Virus record (IMG/VR): IMGVR_UViG_3300037517_000147
Coordinates: 1-56,293 of that record
Length of the DNA: 56,293 nt
Origin: a virus
Strand: one strand, 5' to 3'
Positions 1-7,119 of this stretch are shown here, in pieces. The notes below the pieces were generated by a model that was not told the origin of the DNA, ran no database searches, and saw nothing but the letters and a program-made list of their open reading frames with translations. Made by a program: the position numbers and the translations under genes. Each line of letters begins with the position of its first letter. Position 1 is the stretch's first letter.

Positions 1-1
1 G

Positions 2-472
2 CAGGCGATGGGTCAGATGCTGCCCCCGTACAACGAGGAGCAGGACGAGGTCGAGATGTCTCCAGAGATGGAGGTGCGTGTCTCTCAGATGGCGGCGCAG
101 GCTGCACAACAGCTTCTCCAGCGCAACATGCAGGAAGCCCAGCAGCAGAAGAACCAGCAGATGGCACAAGACCCGCTCATCCAGTTACAGCAGCAAGAGT
201 TGCAAATCAAGATGCAAGACCTCCAGCGCAAGGCGGCAAAAGACCAGACAGATGCTCAACTCAAGCAAGAGCAGATCAACGTCGAGAAAGCTCGTATTGA
301 GGCACAGCAGCAGTCTGAGGGCGCGAAGCTTATGGCGAAAACATACGCTGACCGCGACAAGACTCAAGCCCAACAACAGTCAGAAGGCTTCCGCGTCATG
401 TCGGAAGTCCACAAAACCAAAATGCAGCTTGCTGCACAACAGAGATCACAACCAAAAAAGAAGGGTGATTGA
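2..472 (+). CDS. Portal protein, C-terminal fragment (partial, open at left edge)
   Basis: The frame is already open at the first base, so these 156 residues are the end of a longer protein; an internal Met at position 8 is unlikely to be the true start. The sequence is very rich in Gln, Glu, Ala and Lys in helix-forming order (for example QQLLQRNMQEAQQQ) and ends in a basic KKKGD tail. Long Gln-rich helical tails are known at the C-terminus of P22-type portal proteins, where they form the barrel inside the head. The position directly before the co-chaperonin, scaffold and capsid genes fits a portal. The portal call is inference from composition and gene order, since the core is not in the window. 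A separate head protein is the alternative. Confidence 0.6.
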   Translation, partial: QAMGQMLPPYNEEQDEVEMSPEMEVRVSQMAAQAAQQLLQRNMQEAQQQKNQQMAQDPLIQLQQQELQIKMQDLQRKAAKDQTDAQLKQEQINVEKARIEAQQQSEGAKLMAKTYADRDKTQAQQQSEGFRVMSEVHKTKMQLAAQQRSQPKKKGD

Positions 473-672
473 TGTACGAAATCCTGAAGGCCACTTCGGT
501 GGTCGTCAACAACATTGACGAGAAAGTCAAACAACTCGAAGAACACTTGGGCGCGAAAGGGGCCAAGACGTACGACGAGTACTGCGAGATGTGTGGGGAA
601 ATTAAAGGTCTGCTCATCGCTCGCAAATTCATCACAGACCTTACAAAAAACATGGAGCAACTCGATGAGTGA
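472..672 (+). CDS. Small conserved phage protein, unknown function
   Basis: Sixty-six residues, mainly helical, with DEKVKQLEEHLGAKGAKTYDEY followed by a Cys pair (EMCGE and a preceding YC). The ATG overlaps the stop of the portal fragment (TGATG), so the two are translationally coupled; a TTG three bases upstream is a poorer choice. Its own stop overlaps the next gene by 8 nt. It therefore sits in a tight portal / small protein / co-chaperonin group and is probably a head-assembly accessory. I do not recognise the family and assign no function. Confidence 0.75.
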   Translation: MYEILKATSVVVNNIDEKVKQLEEHLGAKGAKTYDEYCEMCGEIKGLLIARKFITDLTKNMEQLDE

Positions 673-1075
673 TCTCGATCTAAGTAGTGCTGTAGACCTG
701 TCTGCGGTGCTGCACAAGAGAGCAGAAGAGAAAGCGAAACAGTTACCAAAGCCAAGCGGCTACAAGATTCTTTGTGCGATTCCCGAGGCAGAGAAAGAGT
801 TTGAAGACAGCGAAGTCGGACTTATCAAGTCTGACATCACCATGCGTAACGAAGAGGTACTGACCACAGTCCTATTCGTGGTTGATCTTGGTCCAGATTG
901 CTATGTGGACAAGGCCAAGTTCCCTACGGGTCCTTGGTGCAAGAAGGGTGACTTTGTGCTGGTACGCCCCAACAGCGGTACCCGCCTGATCATCCACGGC
1001 AGGGAGTTCCGCATCATCAACGATGACACTGTCGAAGGTGTTGTTGAAGACCCACGCGGCATCAAACGCAAATAA
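665..1075 (+). CDS. GroES-like co-chaperonin
   Basis: The 136-residue product has a Cpn10 (GroES) fold signature from about residue 30: PSGYKILCAIPEAE, then a loop, then VVDLGPDCY, KFPTGPWCKKGDFVLV and IHGREFRIINDDTVEGVVED. These match the beta-strand order of GroES. Residues 1-28 are an extra N-terminal extension. The GroES mobile loop would fall at about residues 44-56 (EFEDSEVGLIKSD), where the hydrophobic tripeptide that docks on GroEL is present only in altered form (GLI/LIK). By analogy with T4 gp31 it would cap the host GroEL for capsid folding; the gene lies just before scaffold and capsid genes. No GroEL gene is in the window. The start at 665 is supported by the 8-nt overlap with the previous gene. 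Confidence 0.85.
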   Translation: MSDLDLSSAVDLSAVLHKRAEEKAKQLPKPSGYKILCAIPEAEKEFEDSEVGLIKSDITMRNEEVLTTVLFVVDLGPDCYVDKAKFPTGPWCKKGDFVLVRPNSGTRLIIHGREFRIINDDTVEGVVEDPRGIKRK

Positions 1076-1086
1076 GGAGCGACACG

Positions 1087-2070
1087 ATGGCAAAAGACGA
1101 TGACGATTTCAAGTTCCCCGACGAGGTCAAGGACTCTAAGGGTAAACCCGAAGACGATATTGATGTCTCGTTTGAGGAAGATTCAGACGAAGTAAAGGTC
1201 GAGGTCAAGGACGACACCCCTGCCGAAGACCGCTACGTCGCCCCTCTTTCTGACGAAGTCAAGGAAGAGCTAGAGAAAGTTGACGAGTCGAAAGACTACT
1301 CGCACAACGTCAAGACGAAGTTCAAGCAATATAAGAAGGCTTGGCACGACGAGCGGCGTGCGAAAGAGGCTGCATATCGAGAGCAGCAAGAGGCGCTACA
1401 GATCGCTCAAAACATTCTTGAGGAAAACAAGAAGCTCAAGAGCATGCTGCACAGCGGCGAGAAGGAGCTTATCTCCACGTATCAGACTTCGGCTGAAATG
1501 GAGTTGGAGCAGGCCAAACGGAACTTCAAAGATGCCTACGACTCTGGGGAAGCAGACAGACTGCTAGACGCCCAGCAGGAGATGATGCGGGCGCAGTTGA
1601 AGCTTGATAAGGCCAAAAACTTCAAGCCGACTGTACAAACTGTAGAAAATGATGTACAAACCACACAAAAGCCGCCTGCCCAGCAGCAGATGGACCCGAA
1701 AGTGGCAGCTTGGGTGTCGAAGAACGAATGGTTCGTAGACCCCAATAAGCGCGGAATGCGCCGATTTGCCGAAGGTGTCCATGAAGACTTGGCAGAACGC
1801 TACGGAAGAGCCTTCATCGGCACCAACGAATACTATGAAAGTATCGACAAAGAGGTTCGCAAACGCTTCCCTGAAGAGTTTGGGTCGAACCAATCAAACG
1901 ATGAGGACGAACCACCTCAACGTACTAGACCAAGCACGGTGGTGGCACCCGCGAAGAGAAGTACGGCTCCCAAAAAGGTCGTTCTTACCAAGACGCAGGT
2001 TGGCTTGGCAAAGAAATTTGGACTCACCCCCGAGCAGTATGCTCGTGAACTTATGAAATTGGAGGCTTGA
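1087..2070 (+). CDS. Capsid scaffolding protein
   Basis: A 327-residue, highly charged protein. Residues 1-70 are very acidic (DDDDFKFPDEVKD, FEEDSDEVKVEV). Residues about 75-200 form a long predicted coiled coil (KAAYREQQEALQIAQNILEE, MRAQLKLDKAKNF). The C-terminus is basic with KKFGLTPEQYARELMKLE. An acidic N-terminus, coiled coil and short basic C-terminal capsid-binding helix are the usual layout of podovirus scaffolds, and the gene sits before the capsid gene. AAGGAG at 1074-1079 gives a clear ribosome site. No protease motif is seen, so it is unlikely to be a protease-scaffold fusion. Function is inferred from composition and position. Confidence 0.82.
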   Translation: MAKDDDDFKFPDEVKDSKGKPEDDIDVSFEEDSDEVKVEVKDDTPAEDRYVAPLSDEVKEELEKVDESKDYSHNVKTKFKQYKKAWHDERRAKEAAYREQQEALQIAQNILEENKKLKSMLHSGEKELISTYQTSAEMELEQAKRNFKDAYDSGEADRLLDAQQEMMRAQLKLDKAKNFKPTVQTVENDVQTTQKPPAQQQMDPKVAAWVSKNEWFVDPNKRGMRRFAEGVHEDLAERYGRAFIGTNEYYESIDKEVRKRFPEEFGSNQSNDEDEPPQRTRPSTVVAPAKRSTAPKKVVLTKTQVGLAKKFGLTPEQYARELMKLEA

Positions 2071-2072
2071 AA

Positions 2073-2522
2073 ATGGCCGAGAACAGACTCAAACGCGAGA
2101 TGGAAGTAAGGACAACTACGGAGCGCCCCAAGCAGTGGATGCCAGCCGAACTGTTGCCTGAACCCGACAAGGAACCCGGTTTCGCGTACCGCTGGATTCG
2201 TGTTGCTACTTTGAATGTCAACGACCCTCGTAATCTTTCCGGCAAATTGCGCGAAGGTTGGGAGCCAGTCGCCGTTGAAGAGCAACCCAAGTTCAAACTG
2301 CTAGTCGATCCCAACAGCCGGTTCGCCGGAAATATTGAGATTGGCGGGTTGTTGCTCTGCAAAACTCCGACCGAGTTCGTCGAACAGCGTAATGCTTCTT
2401 TCGCGGCTAAATCGGATGCCCAGACAAAGGCTGTAGACAACACTCTTATGCGTCAGAGTGACCCGAGGATGCCGCTTTTCAACGAGCGCAAATCCACGAC
2501 AAGCTTTGGCAAAGGTTCTTAA
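2073..2522 (+). CDS. Conserved virion-associated protein of unknown function
   Basis: The 149-residue product contains the pattern FAYRWIRVATLNVNDPRN followed by LREGWEPVAVEE and a GGLLLCKTPTEF segment, with a basic N-terminus and a disordered C-terminus (RKSTTSFGKGS). The W-R plus REGWEPV pattern is familiar from phage proteins encoded between scaffold and capsid genes, but I know no established function. GGAGG at 2061-2065 supports the ATG at 2073 over a TTG at 2067. It is probably a minor head protein or assembly factor, judged from position only. Confidence 0.75.
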   Translation: MAENRLKREMEVRTTTERPKQWMPAELLPEPDKEPGFAYRWIRVATLNVNDPRNLSGKLREGWEPVAVEEQPKFKLLVDPNSRFAGNIEIGGLLLCKTPTEFVEQRNASFAAKSDAQTKAVDNTLMRQSDPRMPLFNERKSTTSFGKGS

Positions 2523-2540
2523 ATCTTTTGGAGATAGACC

Positions 2541-3149
2541 ATGTCTGCTTTCCCTTCTGTTAGCAAGACGTATGGCTTTCAACCCATCCAGCGACTGGAT
2601 GGTCTGCCCTACGCCGGAGCGATCCGTCAAATCCCGATTGCGGCTGGCTACGCCACCGCTATTCTCAACGGCGACACCGTTGTAATCAACACCACCGGAT
2701 TCTTGGTGGCAAAGACTACGACCACGTCTGGTGACAGCGTTGGCGTGCTGGTTGGCTGTCAGTATGTCAACTCGGCTAGCCAAACTGTCCAAGGTCAGTA
2801 CTACCCCGCCGCGCAATCGACCACTGCCAATCTGGCTTATGCCTATGTGGTTGATGATCCGAACGCAACCTTCAAGGTTGTGGCAACCAATGGCAATACC
2901 ACGGTTCCCACCGGCTACACCCGTGCGCTGGTTGGCTCTAACGTGGCTATCGTGGCTCAAGTCGGTTCGACCGCTACTGGCAATTCGGCCTATGGCATCG
3001 ACGGTGCTTCGTCTACGACTGCTGCCTTCCCGATCCGTGTGATCGACGTTGTGCCCGGCACTTCCTATATCTCTAGTGGTGACACGTACTACTACGAGTT
3101 TATTGTGAAGATCAACCTTCACCAGTACAACAACACCACTGGTGTTTAA
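2541..3149 (+). CDS. Putative capsid decoration or minor head protein
   Basis: The 202-residue product begins with YGFQPIQRLDGLPYAGAIRQ and continues with predicted beta-strands rich in Thr, Ser, Val and Gly (IAAGYATAILNGDTVVI, VGVLVGCQYVN, AYAYVVDDPNATFKVVA). This layout is common in small proteins encoded next to the capsid gene of Mu gpT-like phages and suggests a head decoration or cement role. It has a good ribosome site upstream and lies 10 nt before the capsid gene. No enzyme motif is visible. The role is inference from position and composition. Confidence 0.72.
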   Translation: MSAFPSVSKTYGFQPIQRLDGLPYAGAIRQIPIAAGYATAILNGDTVVINTTGFLVAKTTTTSGDSVGVLVGCQYVNSASQTVQGQYYPAAQSTTANLAYAYVVDDPNATFKVVATNGNTTVPTGYTRALVGSNVAIVAQVGSTATGNSAYGIDGASSTTAAFPIRVIDVVPGTSYISSGDTYYYEFIVKINLHQYNNTTGV

Positions 3150-3159
3150 GGAGTAAATC

Positions 3160-4068
3160 ATGGCTATTTCACGCGCACAACTGCTCAAGGAACTGCTTCC
3201 TGGCTTGAACGCTCTGTTCGGTCTTTCCTATGCGACTTATCAAGAAGAGCACAAGGAAATCTACGAGACCGAGACTTCCGAGCGTTCGTTTGAAGAGGAA
3301 ACCAAGCTGTCTGGCTTCTCCGCCGCTCCGGTGAAGAACGAGGGCAGTGCGATTGCCTATGACAACGGTCAAGAAGCCTGGACCGCCCGATACAACCACG
3401 AGACCATTGCTCAAGGTTTCTCGCTGACCGAAGAGGCCATCGAAGACAACCTGTATGACAGCCTCGCTGCTCGTTATACCAAGGCTCTGGCACGCTCGAT
3501 GGCTTACACCAAACAAGTCAAGGCTGCTGCTGTTCTGAACAACGGCTTCACCTCTGGCTACAACGGTGGCGACGGCGTTCCTCTGTTCTCTGCTTCGCAC
3601 CCGCTGGTTTCTGGCGGCACCAACAGCAACGTTCCATCTACCCCTGCTGACTTGAACGAGACTTCTCTGGAAGCCGCCGTTATTCAGATCAGCCTGTGGA
3701 CTGACGAGCGTGACCTGCTGATTGCAGCCAAGCCCAAGAAGCTGATTGTTCCGCCTGCTTTGCAGTTCGTTGCAACTCGTCTGTTGGAAACCGAACTCCG
3801 CGTCGGCACCAACGACAACGATATCAACGCCTTGAAGAGCAACGGTTCGGTCTCCGAGGGTTACACCATTAACCACTTCTTGACCGACACCAATGCTTGG
3901 TTCCTGACCACTGACGTGCCTAACGGTATGAAGCACTTTGTGCGCGTGCCGCTGAGCCAGTCGATGGACGGCGACTTTGATACCGGCAACGTCCGTTACA
4001 AGGCCCGTGAGCGTTATTCGTTCGGCTGGTCTGACCCGCTGGGCATGTACGGCTCTCAGGGCGCGTAA
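3160..4068 (+). CDS. Major capsid protein (Mu gpT-like, HK97 fold)
   Basis: The 302-residue product matches the Mu gpT-like capsid family: LLPGLNALFGLSYATY at the start, YETETSERSFEEE, then GFSLTEEAIEDNLYD, the loop DGVPLFSASHPL, and the C-terminal domain segment RYKARERYSFGWSDPLGMYG. The length is typical and there is no cleaved delta domain, in agreement with a separate scaffold gene upstream. The gene is preceded by AAGGAG and followed by a strong double hairpin terminator region, as expected for the most highly expressed structural gene. This is one of the most secure calls in the window. Confidence 0.95.
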   Translation: MAISRAQLLKELLPGLNALFGLSYATYQEEHKEIYETETSERSFEEETKLSGFSAAPVKNEGSAIAYDNGQEAWTARYNHETIAQGFSLTEEAIEDNLYDSLAARYTKALARSMAYTKQVKAAAVLNNGFTSGYNGGDGVPLFSASHPLVSGGTNSNVPSTPADLNETSLEAAVIQISLWTDERDLLIAAKPKKLIVPPALQFVATRLLETELRVGTNDNDINALKSNGSVSEGYTINHFLTDTNAWFLTTDVPNGMKHFVRVPLSQSMDGDFDTGNVRYKARERYSFGWSDPLGMYGSQGA

Positions 4069-4076
4069 CAGGGATG

Positions 4077-4097
4077 TTAATGGCTTACAGCCATTAA
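4077..4097 (+). other. Inverted repeat just after the capsid gene
   Basis: A perfect 8-bp inverted repeat, TTAATGGC at 4077-4084 and GCCATTAA at 4090-4097, with a 5-base loop. It starts 8 nt after the capsid stop codon and lies 5 nt before a second, GC-rich hairpin. It may protect the 3' end of the capsid mRNA or help termination. Confidence 0.6.
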
Positions 4098-4101
4098 TTT
4101 G

Positions 4102-4129
4102 ACGGGGGCCTTGTGCCCCCGTTTCTTTT
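4102..4129 (+). terminator. Rho-independent terminator after the capsid gene
   Basis: Perfect 8-bp stem ACGGGGGC (4102-4109) and GCCCCCGT (4115-4122), loop CTTGT, followed directly by the T-rich tail TTCTTTT (4123-4129). It ends the block of portal, scaffold and capsid genes. Because more late genes follow on the same strand, it probably works as a partial terminator that sets capsid above tail expression, or is followed by a new promoter. Confidence 0.85.
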
Positions 4130-4229
4130 GGTGTATATTGACTAAAACCGGGGTTCCCGGTGTGTCAGATCGACCCGGCGAATGCGTACACAACTGACAC
4201 GCTGATCTTTGTACGAAGGACAATTTAAA
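4130..4229 (+). promoter_or_regulatory. Structured leader of the next late block
   Basis: The 100 bases between the terminator and the next ATG hold no gene. They contain ACCGGG/CCCGGT (4147-4152, 4156-4161) and the longer-range pair GTGTCAG/CTGACAC (4162-4168, 4194-4200), which enclose ATCGACCCGGCG. A TATATT at 4134-4139, 17 bases after a poor TTGTGC, could be a weak -10 box. GAAGGA at 4215-4220 is the ribosome site. Two nested stems suggest an RNA leader element; promoter activity is uncertain. Confidence 0.45.
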
Positions 4230-4730
4230 ATGGCTGTTTCTACCACCCAAAGTATTTGGCGTTCCGGTGGCGGCGACCAGACCCGTACTGCGTATTGCGG
4301 TTCCGGTGTCATGGCTGCTCAATTCTATTTTGACCCGACTGCGGTTAACACCACCACTGCCAAAGTTTCTTCCGCTACTGGCGCCCCTCCTGTAATCCTG
4401 CCCGCTGGAGCAGTCATTACGGCGATTCAGTTCAACGCTCTTGCCACGGGCGGCACCACTCCTACTATGGACATGGGCTTTACCCTGTACAGCACGGGTA
4501 CGGCAAGCCCGACGGCCTTGATTGACAACTACGCTGCTGATGCTGGCAAAAAGCAAGTTGTCTGGGGTGATAGTGGCGCGGGCACGTCGCTGGGCACTGC
4601 AATGTCCACCTCCCAGATGGTCTACATTACCGGCGGCGCAAATACGGGCGATGCTGCTACTGGCGGTACCGTCGCTGGCACTATTCTGTACTACGTCACT
4701 GATCCGTACCTCGGCCAGCAGAACGTCTGA
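4230..4730 (+). CDS. Putative virion structural protein
   Basis: A 166-residue protein low in charge and rich in Thr, Ala, Gly and Ser with alternating hydrophobic strands (AVITAIQFNALATGGTTP, MDMGFTLYSTGTASP, SQMVYITGGANTGDAA). This is typical of a beta-rich head or tail surface protein. The ATG at 4230 has GAAGGA nine bases upstream; an in-frame TTG at 4209 would place the ribosome site inside the gene. It follows the structured leader and is the first gene of a new late block. The family is not recognised. Confidence 0.75.
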   Translation: MAVSTTQSIWRSGGGDQTRTAYCGSGVMAAQFYFDPTAVNTTTAKVSSATGAPPVILPAGAVITAIQFNALATGGTTPTMDMGFTLYSTGTASPTALIDNYAADAGKKQVVWGDSGAGTSLGTAMSTSQMVYITGGANTGDAATGGTVAGTILYYVTDPYLGQQNV

Positions 4731-4742
4731 TAGGAGGTCGTC

Positions 4743-5018
4743 ATGGCTATCCAATTCGACGTAAAGAGCTTAGAACGAACCACCAGCGGCACTGTGTTCG
4801 CTGGCCCTGCGCGGGTCAAGGGGGTCACGATCTCCCACGCCTCTGGTGGCACCGTCGTCATCAAGGACGGAGGGGCAAGCGGCACAACTGTTTGGTCCTT
4901 CACGGCCCCGGCAGCGGCAGGCTCTACCAACATTCCCATGCCCGGTGACGGGATCAGGTGCAACACAGACATCTATGTCGTTCTCACGAGCGCAACAGCA
5001 ACGGTGGTGTATGGCTGA
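4743..5018 (+). CDS. Small beta-rich virion protein
   Basis: Ninety-one residues with strand-forming runs VKGVTISHASGGTVVIKDGG and TTVWSFTAPAAAGSTNIPMP, ending TDIYVVLTSATATVVYG. It looks like a small surface or decoration protein with a jelly-roll-like pattern. It has an AGGAGG ribosome site and its end overlaps the glycosyltransferase start by 8 nt, so the two genes are co-translated. No known family is assigned. Confidence 0.72.
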   Translation: MAIQFDVKSLERTTSGTVFAGPARVKGVTISHASGGTVVIKDGGASGTTVWSFTAPAAAGSTNIPMPGDGIRCNTDIYVVLTSATATVVYG

Positions 5019-5748
5019 GCAAAAACGAGTTGATCTAACTGGGCGCAAGCTGTTCGTGGGTATCCCGGCATATGACGGGAAGCTCAATATCAAAACGGCG
5101 TTTTCGTTGGCTCAACTCATGCCTATGGCGATGCAGTTGGGGGTCGGGGTGTATCTCTCTGACCTATCCAATTGCTCGATCATCACTATGGCGCGAAATG
5201 CTCTGGTGGCGGAGTTCCTCAAGACCGATGCCACCGAGCTTCTCTTCATTGATGCGGACGTGGTCGTCAAACCTGACGACATTCTGCGGTTGATGGCGCA
5301 AAGTGGCGGCAAAGACATCACTGCCGGGGCGTACCCACGTCGGCTGAAAGAGAAGAAATTTTTCACTGACGTGTACTGGACCGAAGATGGCGGGGTTGAG
5401 ATGGACGGCTCCCTGCTTCGCGTCGAGCGTGTGGGTACAGGATTCATGATGATTCAGCGGCATGTCATCGAGAAGATGATTGCTGCACACCCCGAGTGGG
5501 AGTACGAAGACAAGAAAGGGCCAGCGTATGCCCTTTTTGACTTTGAGTTGAAGGACAAGTACTACATGGGCGAGGACTATCTGTTCTGTGACCGCGCCCG
5601 CGAGATGGGGTTCAAGATTTATCTTGACGCCGAAATCAGTCTGCCGCATATCGGCTCAATGGAATTCACCAGCGACTTTGCCGAAGAGGCGCTCAAGCCG
5701 CTGCTCGAAAGCATCCACAAGGCCAAACTGAAAGTCGTAAATGGCTAA
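5011..5748 (+). CDS. Phage glycosyltransferase, GT-A type
   Basis: The 245-residue product has the N-terminal nucleotide-sugar fold (GRKLFVGIPAYDGKLNIKTA), the helix ARNALVAEFLKTDATE and the metal-binding DxD motif in LLFIDADVVVKP (Asp81, Asp83). A second half follows with GAYPRR, GTGFMMIQRHVIEKM and GEDYLFCDRAREMGFKIYLD. Similar proteins are common in aquatic phages beside structural genes, where they may glycosylate virion proteins or alter host surface sugars; the substrate is unknown. The ATG at 5011 overlaps the preceding gene by 8 nt. The long frame extending further upstream is not needed and lacks a ribosome site. Confidence 0.85.
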   Translation: MAEQKRVDLTGRKLFVGIPAYDGKLNIKTAFSLAQLMPMAMQLGVGVYLSDLSNCSIITMARNALVAEFLKTDATELLFIDADVVVKPDDILRLMAQSGGKDITAGAYPRRLKEKKFFTDVYWTEDGGVEMDGSLLRVERVGTGFMMIQRHVIEKMIAAHPEWEYEDKKGPAYALFDFELKDKYYMGEDYLFCDRAREMGFKIYLDAEISLPHIGSMEFTSDFAEEALKPLLESIHKAKLKVVNG

Positions 5749-5995
5749 GACACCAGCATGGCAACGCAAGGAAGGCAAGTCCGAGAAGGGCGGTTTGAAC
5801 GCCAAGGGGCGAGCCTCTTACAACAAGGCCAATCCGGGCAAGCCCGGACTCAAGCCCCCGCAGCCAGAGGGCGGCTCACGCCGAGACTCTTTTTGTGCCA
5901 GGATGTCTGGAATGAAAGCCAAGCTGACCGGCGAGAAGGCCAAGAAAGACCCGAACAGTCGCATCAACAAGAGCCTGCGGGCGTGGAACTGCTAA
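5741..5995 (+). CDS. Small basic protein, DUF6321-like
   Basis: Eighty-four residues, very basic, with the family pattern TPAWQRKEGKSEKGGLNAKG, then RASYNKANPGKPGLKPPQP, SFCARMSGMKAKLTGEKAK and the ending DPNSRINKSLRAWNC. It resembles the DUF6321 family of small phage proteins of unknown function. Two Cys residues, one at the C-terminus, may be structural. It overlaps the glycosyltransferase by 8 nt. It may bind DNA or the capsid, but that is only suggested by charge. Confidence 0.8.
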   Translation: MAKTPAWQRKEGKSEKGGLNAKGRASYNKANPGKPGLKPPQPEGGSRRDSFCARMSGMKAKLTGEKAKKDPNSRINKSLRAWNC

Positions 5996-6006
5996 GGTGA
6001 CTGATC

Positions 6007-6255
6007 GTGGACATGCTGGTATGGAACATCATTTTGTCGTTTGTGTCTGGCGTTGGTTTGTGGCTGCTCAAGTCACATGCTGATGAAGTCAAACGGCTTG
6101 GTATTTTGTTGAGTAAGACACGAGAAGAAAGCGCTGATAAGTTTGTGACCAAGCAAGACATGCATAACGATGTGAATCGGGTGTTAGCTCGGCTTGATCG
6201 GATGGAAGAGAAGCTTGACTCGTTTATGAAAGAGCAACGCAGTGCCCTCAACTAG
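6007..6255 (+). CDS. Small membrane-anchored coiled-coil protein
   Basis: The 82-residue protein has one N-terminal membrane segment (MLVWNIILSFVSGVGLWLL) followed by a charged coiled coil (RVLARLDRMEEKLDSFMKEQ). This shape resembles XhlA-type lysis accessory proteins, but the gene lies far from the holin/lysozyme pair. A GTG start at 6007 has AAGGTG at the right spacing; an ATG at 6013 is possible. It overlaps the next gene by 14 nt. The function is open: holin accessory or an inner-membrane virion protein. Confidence 0.7.
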   Translation: MDMLVWNIILSFVSGVGLWLLKSHADEVKRLGILLSKTREESADKFVTKQDMHNDVNRVLARLDRMEEKLDSFMKEQRSALN

Positions 6256-6604
6256 CAAGCGTCAACACAATTTCATGGCAGCGGTGGCCAACAACCCAGC
6301 GTTTGCCAAGAAAGCAGGGGTGCCTACTTCGGTCGGCAAAGAATTCGTAAAAGCGGACAAGGGCCGCAAATTTTCAGAAGGTGGTGACATGAAAGAATCG
6401 AAACAGATGATGAAGAAGGAAGTCGGCTTTATGAAGAAGGCTGGCGCTCCCAAGTCCATGATCAAGCATGAAATGAAAGAAGCTGGCATGAAGAAGATGG
6501 CTGGCGGCGGTCTGACTGCTGGTCACAAATCCGCTGACGGGATTACCTCCAAAGGCAAGACCAAAGGCAAACATATCGCCATGAAGCGTGGCGGCAAGTG
6601 CTAA
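6242..6604 (+). CDS. Small basic Gly-Gly protein with SADGITSKGKTKGK C-terminus
   Basis: A 120-residue Lys- and Met-rich protein starting STSKRQHNFMAAVANNPAFA and continuing with AGVPTSVGKEFVKADKGRKF, repeated KSMIKHEMKEAGMKK helices, AGGG, and a C-terminal tag SADGITSKGKTKGKHIAMKR ending GGKC. Relatives of the N-terminal segment are widespread in environmental phages without known function. The start is GTG, overlapping the upstream gene. The tag is related to those of the genes at 6617 and 7112, which suggests a shared binding partner, perhaps in the virion. Confidence 0.75.
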   Translation: MPSTSKRQHNFMAAVANNPAFAKKAGVPTSVGKEFVKADKGRKFSEGGDMKESKQMMKKEVGFMKKAGAPKSMIKHEMKEAGMKKMAGGGLTAGHKSADGITSKGKTKGKHIAMKRGGKC

Positions 6605-6616
6605 TAGGAGCCAATC

Positions 6617-6829
6617 ATGATGGACGACATGCTTGAGAAAAAGAAGCAGCCCAGGGGTATCCGGGGCGGCATCTATACCGAAGATTCGGGTCTGCCTCCT
6701 CCGCAAGATGTTGATGGTGGCTCTGCGCCTCCCCCCAAGAAGCCAAAGAAGATGGCCAAAGGTGGGACCGCTTCTTCCCGTGCTGACGGTTGCGCTGTTC
6801 GCGGTAAGACCCGAGGAAAGATGGTGTAA
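6617..6829 (+). CDS. Small protein with RADGCAVRGKTRGKMV C-terminal tag
   Basis: Seventy residues: a charged start (MLEKKKQPRGIRGGIYTE), a proline-rich linker (GLPPPQDVDG, APPPKKPKK), MAKGG, and the C-terminal tag RADGCAVRGKTRGKMV. A good AGGAG ribosome site precedes two adjacent ATG codons. The protein looks almost unfolded apart from the tag, so the tag is likely its functional part. It is one of a run of tiny late genes between the glycosyltransferase and the neck proteins. Confidence 0.72.
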   Translation: MMDDMLEKKKQPRGIRGGIYTEDSGLPPPQDVDGGSAPPPKKPKKMAKGGTASSRADGCAVRGKTRGKMV

Positions 6830-6831
6830 CC

Positions 6832-7119
6832 ATGATGACCAGCCGTGGCATGGGCGCTATTCGCCCATCTAAAATGCCCAAGGGCGTGACCAAGCCACGT
6901 CGGGATGACACGGACTTCACTCAATACGCCGAGGGCGGCAAAGTCAAGTCCAAGGTCAACGAGGCTGGCAACTACACCAAGCCGGGCATGCGCAAGTCGC
7001 TGTTCGAGTCGATCAAGTCTCGGGCAGTGCAGGGTACGGGTGCAGGCCAATGGTCGGCCCGCAAGGCCCAGCTTCTGGCCAAGCAGTACAAGGCGAAAGG
7101 CGGTGGTTATCGTGGCTGA
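6832..7119 (+). CDS. Small conserved phage protein (KVNEAGNYTKPGMRKSLF type)
   Basis: The 95-residue product has a basic N-terminus (KMPKGVTKPRRDDTD), the motif YAEGGKVKSKVNEAGNYTKP, then MRKSLFESIKSR, GTGAGQWSARKAQLLAKQYK and a Gly-rich end. This pattern is widespread among small virion-region proteins of aquatic phages; no function is known. It begins 2 nt after the preceding stop and overlaps the next gene by 8 nt. The basic, Gly-Gly-containing character matches its neighbours. Confidence 0.78.
   Translation: MMTSRGMGAIRPSKMPKGVTKPRRDDTDFTQYAEGGKVKSKVNEAGNYTKPGMRKSLFESIKSRAVQGTGAGQWSARKAQLLAKQYKAKGGGYRG

Noticed and set aside
2301-3936. Long antisense frames of 295 and 255 codons opposite the head genes
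   Set aside because: They mirror the strong codon bias of the sense genes, have low-complexity or odd composition, and no ribosome sites; the sense strand carries recognisable capsid proteins.
4111-4139. Sigma70 promoter (TTGTGC-N17-TATATT) after the capsid terminator
   Set aside because: The -35 box is poor and lies within the terminator stem and loop; kept only as a weak possibility in the leader entry.
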